A stretch of DNA of 64,000 nucleotides from Methylobacterium terrae (GCF_003173755.1 NZ_CP029553.1:1203001-1267000); one strand, 5' to 3'. Numbered from the stretch's first letter, positions 35,299-44,374 are shown. Notes: generated by a model from the letters alone, not told the origin. Numbers and translations are program-made.

Positions 35299-35326
35299 TT
35301 GACATGAACGTACTGGTTCGTACATT
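35299..35326 (+). promoter_or_regulatory. Promoter with overlapping dyad for the shikimate module
   Basis: TTGACA (35299-35304) and TACATT (35321-35326) are 16 bp apart, facing the shikimate dehydrogenase gene. An imperfect 22-bp dyad (35304-35325, 8 of 11 pairs, outer arms ATG and CAT) covers the whole spacer, so a bound regulator would block the promoter. The position between divergent quiC and aroE-like genes fits a shared operator. No regulator gene is in the cluster. Confidence 0.6.
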
Positions 35327-35384
35327 TGGATTCAAGCGCGTCGCAATCGCGCCATCCGAGGAACGCTAGAGAGGAGCCCGCATC

Positions 35385-36248
35385 ATGGGTGCTGCCCCCC
35401 AATCCGTCCTGGCCGGCCTGATCGGCAACGGCATCCAGGCCTCCCGCACCCCGGCGATGCACGAGCACGAGGGCGACGCGCAGGGCCTGCGCCTCGTCTA
35501 CCAGAAGATCGACCTCGAGAAGCTCGGCCTTGGTGCCGACGCGCTGCCCGAGCTGCTGCAGGCCGCCGAGCGGATGGGCTTCTCCGGCCTCAACATCACC
35601 CATCCCTGCAAGCAGGCGGTGCTCGCCCATCTCGACGAGCTGTCGCCCGACGCGGCGGCGCTCGGCGCGGTCAACACCGTGGTGCTGCGCGACGGCAAGC
35701 GGGTCGGTCACAACACCGACTGGTGGGGCTTCGCGGAGGCGTTCCGGCGCGGCCTGCCGGACGTGGCCCTGGACCGCGTGGTGCAGCTCGGCGCCGGCGG
35801 CGCCGGCGCGGCGGTGGCCCACGCGCTGCTGACCCTCGGCGTGCGCGACCTCGTCCTCAACGACATCGACCCGGCTCGCGCCGCCTCGGTCGCGGCCTCG
35901 CTCTGCGAGCGCTTCGGCGCCGGCCGGGCGCGGGCCTGCACCGACCTCGCCGCCGAGGTGGCGGCGGCCGACGGCCTCGTCCACTGCACGCCGACCGGTA
36001 TGGACAAGTATCCAGGCCTGCCGCTGCCGGCGGAATACCTGCATCCGAAGCTCTTCGTCGCCGAGATCGTCTATTTCCCGCTCGAGACCGCGCTCCTGCG
36101 CGAGGCGCGGCGGATCGGCTGCCGCACCCTCGACGGCGGCGGCATGGCGGTGTTCCAGGCGGTCGAGGCGTTCCGGCTCATCACCGGCCTGACCCCGGAT
36201 CCGGAGCGGATGCTCCGCCACTTCGCCGAGCTCGGCCGGACGGCCTGA
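35385..36248 (+). CDS. Shikimate/quinate dehydrogenase (catabolic type)
   Basis: The 287-residue AroE-fold protein has the substrate loop GNGIQASRTPAMHE, the catalytic Lys in NITHPCKQAV, the catalytic Asp in GHNTDWWGF, and a dinucleotide motif LGAGGAGAAVAHAL. Strand 2 ends in LVLNDIDPAR. An acidic residue there, rather than the NRT of AroE, indicates preference for NAD, as in QuiB/QsuD-type degradative enzymes. With quiC and the transporter this supports catabolism rather than aromatic amino-acid synthesis. A GAGAGGAG ribosome-binding site lies upstream. Confidence 0.92.
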   Translation: MGAAPQSVLAGLIGNGIQASRTPAMHEHEGDAQGLRLVYQKIDLEKLGLGADALPELLQAAERMGFSGLNITHPCKQAVLAHLDELSPDAAALGAVNTVVLRDGKRVGHNTDWWGFAEAFRRGLPDVALDRVVQLGAGGAGAAVAHALLTLGVRDLVLNDIDPARAASVAASLCERFGAGRARACTDLAAEVAAADGLVHCTPTGMDKYPGLPLPAEYLHPKLFVAEIVYFPLETALLREARRIGCRTLDGGGMAVFQAVEAFRLITGLTPDPERMLRHFAELGRTA

Positions 36249-36325
36249 GCCTCCCCCGATCCGAATCCATGCGGCCCGAGACAACGGGCCCGTCTCCTCC
36301 CTCTCCCCACCACAGGAAACGCCCG

Positions 36326-37663
36326 ATGACCTCCTCCGCCTTTCCGGCGGCCGCCAGCGCCGCCGCCGAGCCCGAGGCCGTGAAGACTCCGAAGAAGGCC
36401 GCCCTCGCGAGCTGGATCGGCAGCGCGGTCGAGTATTACGACTTCTTCATCTACGGCACCGCCGCGGCGCTGATCTTCCCGAAGCTGTTCTTCTCGCCCG
36501 ACAACCCGCAGGCGGCGGCGATCGCCTCGTTCGCGACCTTCGGCGTCGCCTACATCACCCGGCCGCTCGGCGCGGTGGCGCTCGGCCATATCGGCGACCG
36601 CTTCGGCCGCAAGAAGGTGCTCACCTTCACGCTGCTCCTGATGGGCATCTCGACCTTCATGATCGGCTGCCTGCCCACTTACGACCAGCTCGGCATCCTG
36701 TCGCCGATCCTGCTCGTCATCGCCCGCCTGCTCCAGGGCATCTCGGCCGCCGGCGAGCAGGCCGGCGCCAACTCGATGACCCTCGAGCACGCGCCCGCCA
36801 ACAGGCGCGCCTTCTTCACCAGCTTCACCCTGAGCGGCACGCAGGCCGGGCTGATCCTGGCGACGCTCGTCTTCCTGCCGGTCACGCAGCTGCCCGAGGC
36901 GCAGATGCTGTCCTGGGGCTGGCGCATCCCGTTCTTCCTCAGCGCCCTCGTCGTCGCGGTCGGCTTCTGGGTCCGCCGCACCCTGCCGGAGACCCCGGTC
37001 TTCGAGAAGGAGCAGCAGGCGCACACCCTCGAGAAGGAGGGCTTGCCGGTCGCGGTCCTGTTCCGCAAGCAGTGGGACGACGTGCTGCGGGTGATCTTCG
37101 CCGCGCTGGTCTCGGTGGTGAGCACGATCTTCAGCGTCTTCACCCTGTCCTACGCCGTCAACACCATGAAGATCGACCGGTCGATGATGCTGACCGTGCT
37201 GATCCTCGCCAACATCGTGGCGCTCGGCGCGATCCCGGCCTTCGCGGCGCTCGCCGACCGCATCGGCCGCCGCCCGGTCTTCATCTTCGGGGCGCTGGGC
37301 TCGGCCGCGCTGATCTGGCCCTACATGTGGGCGATCAGCCAGGGCAACCTTCCGCTCATCTTCGCCTTCGGCATCCTGCTCTCGGGCGTGGTCTACAGCG
37401 CCGCCAACGGGGTGTGGCCGTCGCTCTACGGCGAGATGTTCGACACCAAGGTCCGTCTGTCGGGCATGGCGATCGGCACCCAGATCGGCTTCGCGCTCGG
37501 CGGCTTCGCCCCGGTGATCAGCGCCTCGCTGCTCGGCACCGGCCCGACCGGCTGGGTCCCGGTGGCGACCTTCGTCACCGCCACGGCGGCGATCGCCGCG
37601 GTGTCGATCTTCACGGCGCGGGAGACCTACCGCACGCCGATGGAGAGCTTGGGCAAGCGGTGA
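36326..37663 (+). CDS. MHS-family MFS transporter (shikimate/quinate-type uptake)
   Basis: The 445-residue protein has twelve spans and a MHS-family start (LASWIGSAVEYYDFFIYGTA). The loop 2-3 motif is GHIGDRFGRKKVL, and loop 8-9 repeats it as ALADRIGRRPVF. E. coli ShiA is in this family. It lies 77 bp after the dehydrogenase gene on the same strand, with AGGAAA before the ATG. Shikimate or quinate as substrate is inferred from neighbours. Confidence 0.9.
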   Translation: MTSSAFPAAASAAAEPEAVKTPKKAALASWIGSAVEYYDFFIYGTAAALIFPKLFFSPDNPQAAAIASFATFGVAYITRPLGAVALGHIGDRFGRKKVLTFTLLLMGISTFMIGCLPTYDQLGILSPILLVIARLLQGISAAGEQAGANSMTLEHAPANRRAFFTSFTLSGTQAGLILATLVFLPVTQLPEAQMLSWGWRIPFFLSALVVAVGFWVRRTLPETPVFEKEQQAHTLEKEGLPVAVLFRKQWDDVLRVIFAALVSVVSTIFSVFTLSYAVNTMKIDRSMMLTVLILANIVALGAIPAFAALADRIGRRPVFIFGALGSAALIWPYMWAISQGNLPLIFAFGILLSGVVYSAANGVWPSLYGEMFDTKVRLSGMAIGTQIGFALGGFAPVISASLLGTGPTGWVPVATFVTATAAIAAVSIFTARETYRTPMESLGKR

Positions 37664-37686
37664 CGCAGCCTCGCTCCATTCGATGA

Positions 37687-37730
37687 GGAAGGACCCGCCG
37701 CCTCTGCCGAGGCGGCGGGTCCTTCCCGTT
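37687..37730. terminator. Strong bidirectional terminator
   Basis: Perfect 17-bp arms (37687-37703 and 37710-37726) surround the loop CTGCCG, followed by CGTTT. It lies between the convergent transporter and autotransporter genes. Confidence 0.88.
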
Positions 37731-37738
37731 TCGCCCCG

Positions 37739-40700
37739 TCAGAACCGGTAGGTGAAGTTCCCCTTCACCGCGTGGTCCTGCGCCCGCTCGCCGGCCTGGC
37801 CGGTATAGGAGACGCCGAGCGTCGCCGCGGACGACACCGCCCAGTCGATGCCGGCTTGCGCCACCACCGCGTCGCGGTTGATCGGCACGCCGGCGACCAG
37901 GAAGCCGGTCTGGCCGGCGCCGAAGGCGAGGAGGGCCTTGGGCACCACGTCGCCGTAGGCCCGGCGCCAGCCGACGAGGCCGGTCAGGGTCACCGGCAGG
38001 TCGGCCGAGAGCCGGGTCGAGCCCCGCACCCCGACGGTCGTCGCGGCGAGGTCGTTGTCGCGGCCGAGGCCGGAGAGCGCCCCGGGACCGCCGCGCTCCG
38101 CGAACGCGTCCTGGCCGATGCGGATCGCGGCCGCGCCGACGAAGGGCTCGATCACGGCCGCCCCGAAGGCCACCCGGTAGCCGACCTCGCCGAAGACCTG
38201 CGCGGTGATGCCGCCGTAGCGGGCGCTGAGGCCCTGGGCGAAGCCGGGGGCCAGGATGCTGCGCCGGAGCGACAGGCTGTTGCCCCCGGCGACGCCGCCG
38301 AAGCGGAGCGCCAGCGGTCCGAGCGTCGTGCCGGCATAGAGGCCGCCGAAGCCGCTCTCGATCACCCCCGAGGAGGCGCGGCCGGTCACGTCGAGGCTGG
38401 TGTTGGTGTAGCCGCCGGCCACACCGACCCGCCAGCCGCCGGGCACCCCGCCGAGATCCATCCGCGTGTCGGCGCCGAGCACGAAGCCGCTGATCTGGCG
38501 CGACAGCGAGGCGGCGTTGCCGTCGCCCCGCGTGCGCCCGAAGGCGCCGAAGCCCTGGCCCCAGACCGCGTAGGGGCGCGGCTCGACGAGTTGCGCCGGC
38601 ACCTGGACCGGCGGCGCGACCCGGCCCGGCAGGTCGGCCGAGTAGGCGGCCGGCAGGCCGGGGGCGGAGAGGCCCGGGAACGGGTTTGCGTCCGACAGGT
38701 CGCCGCGACGCAGCCGGTCGAGGATCGCCTCGCGGACGAAGAACGCGGTCTCGAACTGCGCCGTCACCGCGCTGGCGTGGACCTCGCCCGACAGGGACGC
38801 GAAGGCGTTGCGCGCCGCCCCGGCATCGGCGTTGACCAGCACGGTCTCGTAGAGCGCGTTACCGGTCCCTAGCGCCTCGATCGCCCCGCCCGTCGCCGCC
38901 TGGTTGCGGGTGGCTCCGATCGACGCGAAGGTGGTGGCGTTGCGTGACAGCGTCAGCCCGACGCTGTCGATGCCGTAATCGAGGCTCGCCCCGATGAAGG
39001 TGTAGCCCGGACCGGCCGCGTCGAACCGCCCGGTGACCCCTTGCGCCGCCGACAGGATGGTGGTGCGCTGGCCGAGGAGCCCGCGCAGGGCCCCGGGGCT
39101 CAAGGGCGCACCGCTCCCTTCCGCCGCTACCGTCACGGTGCCGCCGTCGATCCGCGCCGCGCCGGTGGCGCTGATGCGGTCGCTCACGCCCGGCGCGACC
39201 TCGACGGCGTAGAGCGAGCCCGACGCGAAGCTCACGTTGCCGGCGACGTTCAGCGTGCCGATGCTGTTGCCGGGCGCCACCGTGCCGCCCGAGCGGACGG
39301 CGAGCCCGCCGACCGTGCCGGTGCCACTGATCGTGCCGCCCGCATTGACGTTCGCCAGCGAGGTGATCGAGCCGTTGACCGCGAGCAGGCCGCCGTTGAT
39401 CTCGGTCGCGCCCGTATAGGTGCTGGCGCCGGTCAGGATCAGGGCGCCGTCGCCGGCCTTGGTCAGCCCGCCCTGGTAGATGCGGGTGAGGAAGGCCTGG
39501 TCGCGGGCCTCCCGCCAGGTGTACTCGGTCTGCTGGTCGGCGGTGGCGCCCGCCGGCAGGCCGGCGCTCCAGCCGCGGGCGGCCTTGTCCTGGATCCAGG
39601 TCGCGTGCTCGGCGCCGTCCTCGACCTGGCGCTGGCGCAGGGCCGCGTCCGAGATGTCGTTCGACCAGGTGTCGACGGTGCCGCCCGGCAGGGTGGCGGT
39701 GAAGCGGCCGAGGAACTGGCCCGGCCCGTTCATCGCCCGGCCGAGATCGATCTTGCCCCAGCCGAAGGTCTCGTTCGGACGGTCGGCCGGGCCGCTGCCG
39801 AGATGGGTCGCCGTGGTGAGCAGCACGTCGCGCGCCTGCTCGTTGGTCATGTAGGGGTAGCGCTCCATCACCAGCGCCAGCGCGCCGGTGACGTGGGGCG
39901 CCGACATCGAGGTGCCGCTCTTCGTCCCGTAGCCGGCCACGCCCGTGGTCGAGGTGACGGTGCTGAAGATGTTGCGGCCGGGTGCCGCGATGCACCAGTA
40001 CTTGGCGAGACCGCAGCGGTTGAACGCCGTGCCGTCGTCGATGGTCAGGCCCGAGGCGGCGATCCAGCGCGATTCGAGGTCGGGCTCGAAATAGGGCAGG
40101 GCGGCCCGCACGGTCGGGTTGTTCACCCCGGCATTGCCGGCGGCGAAGACCATGATCGTGCCGTATTGCCGGGCCGTCTCGGCCACCGCGTCGAGCCAGT
40201 CGAGCCGGCCCTGGAACTTGGCGTAGCCGGACGCGACCCCGGCGATGGTGTTGTAGTTCTCCGAGGGCGGCGGGCTGCCCCAGGACGAGTTGATCGCCCG
40301 CGCGCCGGACGCCGCCAGGTTGCCGTAGGCGGCCTTGAAGTAGGTGTAGTCCTGGTTGGCGCCGTAGATCGAGGAATCGGTGGCGTTGGTGTTGGTGGCG
40401 AGCAGGCTGGCGCCGAAGGCGACGCCGTGCATGCCGGTGCCGTCGCGCCGCGCCACGATCGTCCCGTCGACATGGGTGCCGTGGTCGTCGTTGGTGCCGC
40501 GGATCCAGGTGCCCGGCACCGAGAACGACGCGCCCGCCGAGAACAGGTCGCTGCGCACGCCCGCGGCGGTCTCGTAGCGGTAGCCGTTCGCGAGGTAATT
40601 GCCCTGGACGGTGAGCGGCGTCACCTGACCGGCGAATTCCGGATGGGTGGCGAGGAAGCCCGAATCGACCGAACCGACCACGATTCCGCGGCCGGTGATG

Positions 40701-40912
40701 CCGCGGGCATAGGCCTGGTCGGCCCGCATCGAGGTCAGGCCCCAATCACCCAGATATTCCGGCGTGCGCCAGCTCGCGGCGTCGCCGAGGCGGCCGGGAT
40801 CCTGGTAGCCGGACGACTGGGCCAACGCTGCGTAAGAGATCGTCGAGCAGAGGAGCGAGATCAGGCCGCGGGCGGCCATCGTCTTGCGTCTCGTCTGTAT
40901 CCTGACTTGCAT
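37739..40912 (-). CDS. Autotransporter subtilisin-like serine protease
   Basis: The 1057-residue protein has a signal region ending near residue 31 (SYAALAQ), an S8 peptidase domain at about 65-400 with catalytic Asp83 (GSVDSGF), His144 (DDHGTHVDG), oxyanion Asn260 (FAAGN) and Ser335 (GTSMSAPH), a passenger beta-helix strand repeat (GDGALILTGASTYTGATEIN), and a C-terminal 12-strand beta-barrel from about 780 ending in the outer-membrane signature YRF. It should be inserted in the outer membrane with its protease at the cell surface. ATG 40879 is an alternative start. Confidence 0.95.
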   Translation of the reverse strand: MQVRIQTRRKTMAARGLISLLCSTISYAALAQSSGYQDPGRLGDAASWRTPEYLGDWGLTSMRADQAYARGITGRGIVVGSVDSGFLATHPEFAGQVTPLTVQGNYLANGYRYETAAGVRSDLFSAGASFSVPGTWIRGTNDDHGTHVDGTIVARRDGTGMHGVAFGASLLATNTNATDSSIYGANQDYTYFKAAYGNLAASGARAINSSWGSPPPSENYNTIAGVASGYAKFQGRLDWLDAVAETARQYGTIMVFAAGNAGVNNPTVRAALPYFEPDLESRWIAASGLTIDDGTAFNRCGLAKYWCIAAPGRNIFSTVTSTTGVAGYGTKSGTSMSAPHVTGALALVMERYPYMTNEQARDVLLTTATHLGSGPADRPNETFGWGKIDLGRAMNGPGQFLGRFTATLPGGTVDTWSNDISDAALRQRQVEDGAEHATWIQDKAARGWSAGLPAGATADQQTEYTWREARDQAFLTRIYQGGLTKAGDGALILTGASTYTGATEINGGLLAVNGSITSLANVNAGGTISGTGTVGGLAVRSGGTVAPGNSIGTLNVAGNVSFASGSLYAVEVAPGVSDRISATGAARIDGGTVTVAAEGSGAPLSPGALRGLLGQRTTILSAAQGVTGRFDAAGPGYTFIGASLDYGIDSVGLTLSRNATTFASIGATRNQAATGGAIEALGTGNALYETVLVNADAGAARNAFASLSGEVHASAVTAQFETAFFVREAILDRLRRGDLSDANPFPGLSAPGLPAAYSADLPGRVAPPVQVPAQLVEPRPYAVWGQGFGAFGRTRGDGNAASLSRQISGFVLGADTRMDLGGVPGGWRVGVAGGYTNTSLDVTGRASSGVIESGFGGLYAGTTLGPLALRFGGVAGGNSLSLRRSILAPGFAQGLSARYGGITAQVFGEVGYRVAFGAAVIEPFVGAAAIRIGQDAFAERGGPGALSGLGRDNDLAATTVGVRGSTRLSADLPVTLTGLVGWRRAYGDVVPKALLAFGAGQTGFLVAGVPINRDAVVAQAGIDWAVSSAATLGVSYTGQAGERAQDHAVKGNFTYRF

Positions 40913-41151
40913 CGAATTTCCTCGATCTGACCGTGGGCTTTGCAGCCTTCTTCTTCAGAGACGGCGCGTGAAAGCGCTAACGATGATGCTAGCCGCAAAA
41001 ATGCCGGATTGGTGCCGCGATCGTTTCGCAATCGTGTCTTTCCGAGCCGTCGTGGCAGAAACATCACGCGGCTCGACCGTCCGGGCGCGGGCGCGCGGGA
41101 ACCGATACTCCGGTAGGGCATTAGCCGGGCGTTCCCGCGCGAGGTGCCGGC

Positions 41152-42039
41152 ATGACCCAGCAGATCCCGATCGGCCCCGATTGCGTCGTCGACGAGCCCG
41201 CCGGCCCGGACGGCACCCACGCGCTCCGCCCGGACCTCGCCTACCAGCGCCACGCCATCGTCAACGTCGCCTATCTCGGACCGCCGGGGGCCGGCGACCG
41301 CGGCTGGGTGCTGGTCGATGCCGGGATCATGGGCTCGCGGGGCGCGATCGAATCCGCCGCGTCCGCCCGCTTCGGGGAGGGCGCGCGGCCGGCCGCGATC
41401 GTGCTCACCCACGGCCATTTCGACCATGTCGGCGTGCTGGAGGACCTGGCGGAGGAATGGGACGTGCCGGTCTGGGCGCACCCGCTCGAGCGCCCCTACC
41501 TCGACGGCAGCGGTGCCTACCCGGCCCCGGACCCGAGCGTCGGCGGCGGCCTCGTCGCCCGGCTGTCGCCGCTGTTCCCGACGAAGCCCGTCGATGTCGG
41601 CGCCCGCCTGCACCTCCTGCCGGAGGACGGCAGCGTGCCGCCGCTGCCGGGCTGGCGCTGGATCCACACCCCCGGCCACGCGCCGGGCCACGTCTCGCTC
41701 TGGCGCGCCGCGGACCGGACCTTGATCGCCGGCGACGCCTTCGTCACCACGGCGCAGGAATCGGTCTACGCCGTCGCGACGCAAGCGCCCGAGATGCACG
41801 GGCCGCCTCGCTACCTCACGGTCGACTGGGACGCCGCCGGGCGCTCGGTCGAGGCGCTGGCGCAGCTCGAGCCGGAACTGGCGCTGACCGGCCACGGCCG
41901 GCCCCTGCGGGGCCCCGGCCTGCGCGAGGCCCTGCACCGGCTCGCCCGCGACTTCCAGGCTGTGGCGGTGCCGGACGAGGGGCGCTACGTCGAGGCGCCG
42001 ATCCGCGCCGGCGATCCGGCGATGACGCGAAAGCCCTGA
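41152..42039 (+). CDS. MBL-fold metallo-hydrolase
   Basis: The 295-residue protein has the metallo-beta-lactamase motif LTHGHFDHVG (His87, His89, Asp91, His92), a third metal ligand in HTPGHAPGHVSL, IAGDAF, and a late LTGHGRP. The start follows a GGTGCCGG leader. The substrate is unknown; glyoxalase-like thioester or phosphodiester hydrolysis are both possible. It is a single gene, divergent from the autotransporter. Confidence 0.9.
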   Translation: MTQQIPIGPDCVVDEPAGPDGTHALRPDLAYQRHAIVNVAYLGPPGAGDRGWVLVDAGIMGSRGAIESAASARFGEGARPAAIVLTHGHFDHVGVLEDLAEEWDVPVWAHPLERPYLDGSGAYPAPDPSVGGGLVARLSPLFPTKPVDVGARLHLLPEDGSVPPLPGWRWIHTPGHAPGHVSLWRAADRTLIAGDAFVTTAQESVYAVATQAPEMHGPPRYLTVDWDAAGRSVEALAQLEPELALTGHGRPLRGPGLREALHRLARDFQAVAVPDEGRYVEAPIRAGDPAMTRKP

Positions 42040-42191
42040 CGGGCTCTCTCCCCGCTATCCACATCGCCGCCCTCATGGTGGCCGACAGGCGCGAACACAG
42101 CTTGACCGCATCGCCCTCGCCGTGGCTTGTTCATGGTATGTTCTAGCGTGAGTCGGCGGTGCCGGCGGCGTGCAGCTTTGGGCGACGATCC

Positions 42192-42413
42192 ATGAACCAC
42201 GAGCCGGCGGAGCGACGGGACGCGAGGGCGCCCGGCGTCGAGACGATCGCGGCGGCCTACCTCACGGCCGCCGGGGGCGATGCCGGCCTCGCCCTGCGCC
42301 GGGCGATCGCCGACGCGCTCGCCGATCTCGGCGAGGCCGAGCGGCGCACGCGCCAGCGCGACCGACTGATCTCGCGGGGCTACGTGCGGGCGGGGCCGAT
42401 CGGGCGAGCGTGA
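42192..42413 (+). CDS. Small hypothetical protein, 73 aa
   Basis: The ATG at 42192 gives MNHEPAERRDARAPGVETIA. The rest is a helical Ala/Arg/Asp-rich protein (TAAGGDAGLALRRAIADALA, then LGEAERRTRQRD). I recognise no family. It may be a small cytoplasmic regulator, but this is a guess. Confidence 0.55.
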   Translation: MNHEPAERRDARAPGVETIAAAYLTAAGGDAGLALRRAIADALADLGEAERRTRQRDRLISRGYVRAGPIGRA

Positions 42414-42426
42414 TGAAGGTCCTCGG

Positions 42427-42481
42427 AAGCGCGTCGCCCCTGAACCCTCCCCTCTGCGGGGGAGGGTTGGGCGTCGCGCTT
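42427..42481. repeat. Two-tier palindromic element
   Basis: Outer arms 42427-42439 and 42469-42481 pair at 12 of 13 positions. An inner hairpin with 10-bp perfect arms (AACCCTCCCC/GGGGAGGGTT, 42443-42468) fills the loop. It is probably a dispersed intergenic palindrome, and may also stop transcription after the upstream small gene. Confidence 0.75.
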
Positions 42482-42580
42482 CACCGTCGGATCGTCTGCC
42501 CGCCGCGCCGCGTGCGCGCCGGCACATCGACCCTGCCCTCACCGGACTACGCCATCCCTCACCAGCCGGGACGCTCACCC

Positions 42581-42808
42581 ATGTCGATCCACGCCATCCG
42601 CTACGACATCCGCCGCGACCGGGACGGCTGGACCGTCTACGACGTGCGCTCCGGCGCGATCGCGGTGATCGAGGACGTGCTGCAGGTCGGCCTCGCGATG
42701 GAGGAGGCCGACGCCGTGGCCGACGCGCTCGCCGCCGAGTGCCCTTGCGCCTCGCTCGCCGGCCTGGTGCCCCGGTTCGCCTGGTTCCAGGTTCCCGCGC
42801 GTCCGTGA
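42581..42808 (+). CDS. Small hypothetical protein, 75 aa
   Basis: The ATG at 42581 yields MSIHAIRYDIRRDRDGWTVY, then a compact alpha/beta pattern (DVRSGAIAVIEDVLQVGLAM, EEADAVADALAAE). It resembles small DUF-type proteins with a strand-strand-helix layout, but I cannot assign a family. It converges with the GDPD gene, 1 bp apart. Confidence 0.6.
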   Translation: MSIHAIRYDIRRDRDGWTVYDVRSGAIAVIEDVLQVGLAMEEADAVADALAAECPCASLAGLVPRFAWFQVPARP

Positions 42809-42809
42809 C

Positions 42810-43565
42810 TCAGGGCCGGAAGCCCTCGAACACCATCTGGTCGGCATGGGCCCGGGCGAGGCGCACCTGTGCCTCGGTCCGCACGGTCCAGGTCATCACC
42901 GGCATCCGGCCGAGCAGGCGGCAGAGATGGGTGGCGGCGTTCGGCAGGTCGTCGACGCGCCAGGACAGGAAGTCCGGCCGGCTCTCGGAAAAATGCAGGA
43001 GCTGGCCGAGCCCGTGCCGCTGCGCCTCCGTGAGGGCGGCGTAAGCCGGGTCGTCGTGCCCGCTCTCGGCGACGATGCCGCGCGGGATGCCGGGGACGAG
43101 GTCGGCGAGCGCCCCGACGACGATCGGATCGAACGACTTCACCGCCACCGGGCCGTCATAGGCCGCCACGACCTCGGCAGTGCGCCTCGCCAGCGCGAGG
43201 TCGCCGTCGTGCCGGGTCTTCACCTCGACGATCAGCGGCGTGCGGCCGGCGATGCGGCTCAGGAACTCCGGCAGGGTCGGGACGGCTTCCCCGCTGCCGA
43301 GCACCGTGAGGGTCTTGAGGTCGGCGGCGTCGCGCTCGCGCACCGGGCCGTCGGCGCCGGTGAGCCGGCCGAGGCCGGCATCGTGGAAGACCATCGCCTC
43401 GCCGTCCCGGCTGAGCTGGACGTCGCACTCGATCGCGTAGCCGCCACTGATCGCGGCTTCCGCCGCCGCGACCGTGTTCTCGGGGATGCCGGCGGCCCGG
43501 TCGTGCAGGCCCCGGTGGGCGATCGGGCGGGCGGTCAGCCAGTCGGGGGCGAGTCGGTCTGTCAT
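42810..43565 (-). CDS. Glycerophosphodiester phosphodiesterase family protein
   Basis: The 251-residue TIM-barrel enzyme has the catalytic motifs PIAHRGLHD, GIPENTVAA, YAIECDVQLSRDG and VFHDAGLGRLTG, then LIVEVKT and VAVKSFD. It hydrolyses glycerophosphodiesters to glycerol-3-phosphate and an alcohol. It has no signal peptide and is likely cytoplasmic. It follows the RidA-like gene by 35 bp on the same strand. Confidence 0.92.
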   Translation of the reverse strand: MTDRLAPDWLTARPIAHRGLHDRAAGIPENTVAAAEAAISGGYAIECDVQLSRDGEAMVFHDAGLGRLTGADGPVRERDAADLKTLTVLGSGEAVPTLPEFLSRIAGRTPLIVEVKTRHDGDLALARRTAEVVAAYDGPVAVKSFDPIVVGALADLVPGIPRGIVAESGHDDPAYAALTEAQRHGLGQLLHFSESRPDFLSWRVDDLPNAATHLCRLLGRMPVMTWTVRTEAQVRLARAHADQMVFEGFRP

Positions 43566-43600
43566 TGCTTCACAGGTCTCGGCTTCCGGAGTCTCGGCTC

Positions 43601-44074
43601 TCAGCGGAGCTCGAACATGCCCTCGACTTCGACGACGGCGTCGAGGGGGAGCTCGGCGACGCCGATCGTCGAGCGGGCGTGGCGGCCGCGCTCGCCCAGC
43701 ACCTGCACCATCAGGTCGGAGGCGCCGTTCATCACGCCGGCGATGGCCGAGAAGCCCGGCGCCGCGTTGATGAAGCCGCCGAGCCGCAGGCAGGACACCA
43801 CCGCGTCGTCGAGGTTGCCGGCCGCCGCGCGCAGCTGCGCCAGCACGTTCAGGGCGCAGTGCTTCGCCGCCTCGGCGGCGGCCTCGGGCGAGACCGCGGC
43901 CCCGACCTTGCCCTTGTGGCCCGGGTCGATCTGGCCGTTCGCCCCGAAGGGCAGCTGGCCCGAGATGATCACCAGGTTGCCGCTGCGCTGGAAGCCGACG
44001 TAGTTCGCCACGGGGGCCGCGGCCGGCGGCAGGGCGAGGCCGAGCTCCTTCAGGCGGTCGAGGGTCGCGCTCAT
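43601..44074 (-). CDS. RidA-family protein (YjgF/YER057c/UK114)
   Basis: The 157-residue protein is of the longer RidA-like subgroup: VGFQRSGNLVIISGQLPFGA near 30, LNVLAQLRAAAGNLDDAV, and an end of RSTIGVAELPLDAVVEVEGM carrying the conserved Arg for imine/enamine deamination. It probably removes reactive enamines. The GDPD gene lies downstream in the same unit. Confidence 0.9.
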   Translation of the reverse strand: MSATLDRLKELGLALPPAAAPVANYVGFQRSGNLVIISGQLPFGANGQIDPGHKGKVGAAVSPEAAAEAAKHCALNVLAQLRAAAGNLDDAVVSCLRLGGFINAAPGFSAIAGVMNGASDLMVQVLGERGRHARSTIGVAELPLDAVVEVEGMFELR

Positions 44075-44270
44075 CTGTCTGGTCTCCCACCAGGCCCGTC
44101 CGGGGCGTGACGCCCGCCGGATTCGAAGGCCGGTCCGTCGTCCCGCGGCGCCCCGCCGCGGCGCGGCCGAGACCGGCCGCCCGCCGGTCTGTGCCCGGAA
44201 GGAAGTCCGGCCGCAACCCCGAGCGAGGGGCATCTCGCCGTCGTCTCGGCGTCATCTTCGCTCCCCGGCG

Positions 44271-44298
44271 TTGACAGGGCGCGCTCGTTCCATAGTAT
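44271..44298 (+). promoter_or_regulatory. Promoter of argD-argF
   Basis: TTGACA (44271-44276) and TAGTAT (44293-44298) with 16-bp spacing face argD. The predicted start of transcription is near 44305. Confidence 0.7.
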
Positions 44299-44304
44299 CC
44301 GCGC

Positions 44305-44334
44305 GCGCCGCCCTTCGAGGCGGCGCTTTGTTTT
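44305..44334 (+). terminator. Terminator-like hairpin in the argD leader
   Basis: GCGCCGCC-CTTCGA-GGCGGCGC is followed by TTTGTTTT and lies 40 bp before the argD start codon. It begins at the predicted transcript start, so it may act as a 5' hairpin or attenuator rather than an ordinary terminator. Confidence 0.6.
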
Positions 44335-44374
44335 CCGGTCGACCGACTCACTCGACCGCGACGGAGACGAGATC

